Part shown: positions 35,201 through 36,774 of the stretch, one piece after another
How positions within the stretch are numbered: the first letter of the stretch is position 1
Layout: every line of letters starts with the position of its first letter
Assembly: GCF_000721235.1 (NCBI RefSeq)
Contig: NZ_JOFH01000052.1
Span: 1-36,774 of the forward strand
Length of the DNA: 36,774 nt
Origin: Streptomyces olivaceus
Lineage (GTDB): Bacteria; Actinomycetota; Actinomycetes; Streptomycetales; Streptomycetaceae
Direction of reading: 5' to 3'
Notes under the pieces: model-generated
What the model was told of the DNA's origin: nothing
The model's input: only the letters and a program-made list of their open reading frames with translations
The model's database searches: none
Position numbers and translations under genes: made by a program

Positions 35201-36774
35201 CGGGACAACGAGACTCCGACCGCGAACAGTGCCGGCTGGACGACGTCGTCCCGGTCGAGGCTCGGCGCACCCGGCGCCCCGGCGAGCACGTCCCGCAGCG
35301 AGAACCCGTCCCAGTCGACCCAGGGCGCCAACGCCTCGTCGCAGGTCCGCATCAGCTCCGCGAACGTCGGACTGCTCTCGCACAGCTCGATGCCCATCCC
35401 GAGCCACTGGCCCCCCTGCCCGGGGAACACGAAGACCGGGCCGTCGTGGCCGGCGTCACCGGACCCCGCCACCACCAGGGCCGAGTTCTCCGACTCGCCC
35501 GCCGCGATCGCGTCCAGGCCGGCCAGCAGCTCCTGGCGGTTCTCCGCGATCACCACGGCTCGGTGGGAGTGCGTGGCCCCGCCGTTGGTCAGTGCCGCGC
35601 CGAAACCGGCCGCGTCGGTGTCCGGTGAGTCGGCGAGCGCGGCCCGCAACCGGGTCGCCTGGCCGGCCAACGCCGCCGGTCCGCGGCCCGACACCGGGAA
35701 GGCGGAGACTCCGAGCCTCGTCACGGCGTCCGCCTGCCCGGCCGCCGGCTGCTCCGGCGCCTGCTCGAGGACGACGTGCGCGTTCGTGCCGCTGATGCCG
35801 AACGAGGAGACGCCGGCGCGGCGGGGGCGGCCGGTCCTGGGCCAGTCGTGGTTCCGGTCGAGCAGAGCGACGGATCCCTGCGACCAGTCGATGAACGGCG
35901 AGGGCTGCTCGGCGTGCAACGTCTGCGGCAGGATGCCGTGCCGCATCGCCATGACCATCTTGATGACGCCGCCGACCCCGGCGGCCGCCTGGGTGTGCCC
36001 GATGTTCGACTTCAGCGATCCCAGCCACAGCGGGGCTTCGCGGTCCTGGCCGTAGGTGGCCAGCAGCGCCTGGGCCTCGATCGGGTCGCCGAGCTTCGTG
36101 CCGGTGCCGTGTCCTTCGACCACGTCGACGTCCGCCGTGGACAGGCCGGCCGAGGCCAGCGCCTGGCGGATCACCCGCTGCTGCGAGGGACCGTTCGGGG
36201 CGGTCAGGCCGTTCGACGCGCCGTCGGAGTTCACCGAGGAGCCCTTGAGCACCGCGAGTACCTGGTGGCCCTGCCGGCGTGCGTCCGACAACCGCTCCAG
36301 CACCACGAGGCCGACGCCCTCGGCCCAGCCGGTGCCGTCCGCGCCCGCGCCGAACGCGCGGCACCGGCCGTCCGGGGACAGGGCTCGCTGGTGGCCCAGG
36401 TCGACGAACGTCATCGGGGTGGACATCACCGTGACCCCGCCGGCCAGGGCCAGCGAGCACTCGCCCGCCCGCAGTGCCTGGGCGGCCAGGTGGAGTGTCA
36501 CCAGCGACGACGAGCACGCGGTGTCGACCGAGACGGCGGGCCCCTCCAGGCCGAACTGGTACGCCACCCGCCCCGAGAGCACACTGCCCGCGCTGCCGGT
36601 CAGGACCGCTCCGCTGAGCTGGTCCGGCACCAGGTCCACGGCCGGCGCGTAGTCGTGGTACATGACACCGGAGAACACGCCGGTCCGGCTGCCGCGCAGG
36701 GAGTCCGCGTCGATACCCGCACGCTCGAAGGCCTCCCAGGCCACCTCCAGCAACAACCGCTGCTGCGGATCCAT
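32206..36774 (-). CDS. Modular type I polyketide synthase, 3' part (partial)
   Basis: The gene continues beyond the right edge; the first visible residues ([10 protein letters not shown]) are inside a KS, so this is not a true start. Numbered from the edge: KS with C87/H222/H260; AT with GHSQGE (Ser541) and YGSHS (640), closest to the methylmalonyl-CoA signature; KR with LDD near 1166 (B-type) and Tyr1223 (NYAAAN); ACP with Ser1390 ([14 protein letters not shown]); then a C-terminal docking domain with [15 protein letters not shown]. No DH or ER in the visible module, so it should leave a hydroxyl next to a methyl branch. The stop overlaps the next PKS start by four bases, which together with matching docking ends places it directly upstream in the assembly line. 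Confidence 0.95.

Noticed and set aside
36745..36774. ATG at the right edge as a PKS start
   Set aside because: It encodes the internal KS motif [10 protein letters not shown]; the gene is simply cut by the window.

Overview
The window is high-GC actinomycete DNA (Streptomyces or Pseudonocardiaceae type) carrying part of a modular type I polyketide gene cluster. Every gene I can support lies on the minus strand, so transcription runs from the right edge (36774) to the left. The long plus-strand open frames are GC-driven shadows.

Layout in transcription order. (1) 36774-13826: two giant PKS genes with a 4-base ATGA overlap. The first is cut by the window edge (KS-AT-KR-ACP visible). The second is complete (6127 aa) with four modules: KS-AT-ACP, KS-AT-DH-KR-ACP, KS-AT-DH-KR-ACP and KS-AT-KR-ACP. 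It ends in a docking domain without a thioesterase, so at least one more PKS must lie outside the window. (2) 13758-7847: closely spaced tailoring genes: cytochrome P450, SnoaL-like protein, small allene-oxide-cyclase-barrel (AbyU-like) putative cyclase, mycofactocin-type SDR, second SnoaL-like protein, type II thioesterase, small CxxC/His protein and a second P450. (3) 7846-7491: a regulatory gap with two direct AACTAGGGGA repeats, followed by a coupled pair, a 99-aa unknown and a luciferase-like flavin monooxygenase. (4) 5755-2717: classical SDR, a small HTH-like unknown preceded by a coupled mini-ORF, and crotonyl-CoA carboxylase/reductase (ccr). (5) 2136-33: a LuxR-family LAL regulator that looks degraded, with no start codon, a probable internal deletion and a frameshift.

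How they fit together. Ccr would make ethylmalonyl-CoA or a related extender. The one acyltransferase with a non-standard specificity signature (second module of the big PKS, YPTHS) is the obvious user. The module order predicts a ketone left by the first module of the big PKS, followed by a conjugated diene built by the two DH-KR modules. An AbyU-type barrel protein encoded just downstream is therefore a candidate cyclase, possibly a [4+2] cyclase. The two SnoaL-like proteins, two P450s, the SDRs and the flavin monooxygenase would tailor or cyclise further. I cannot name the product.
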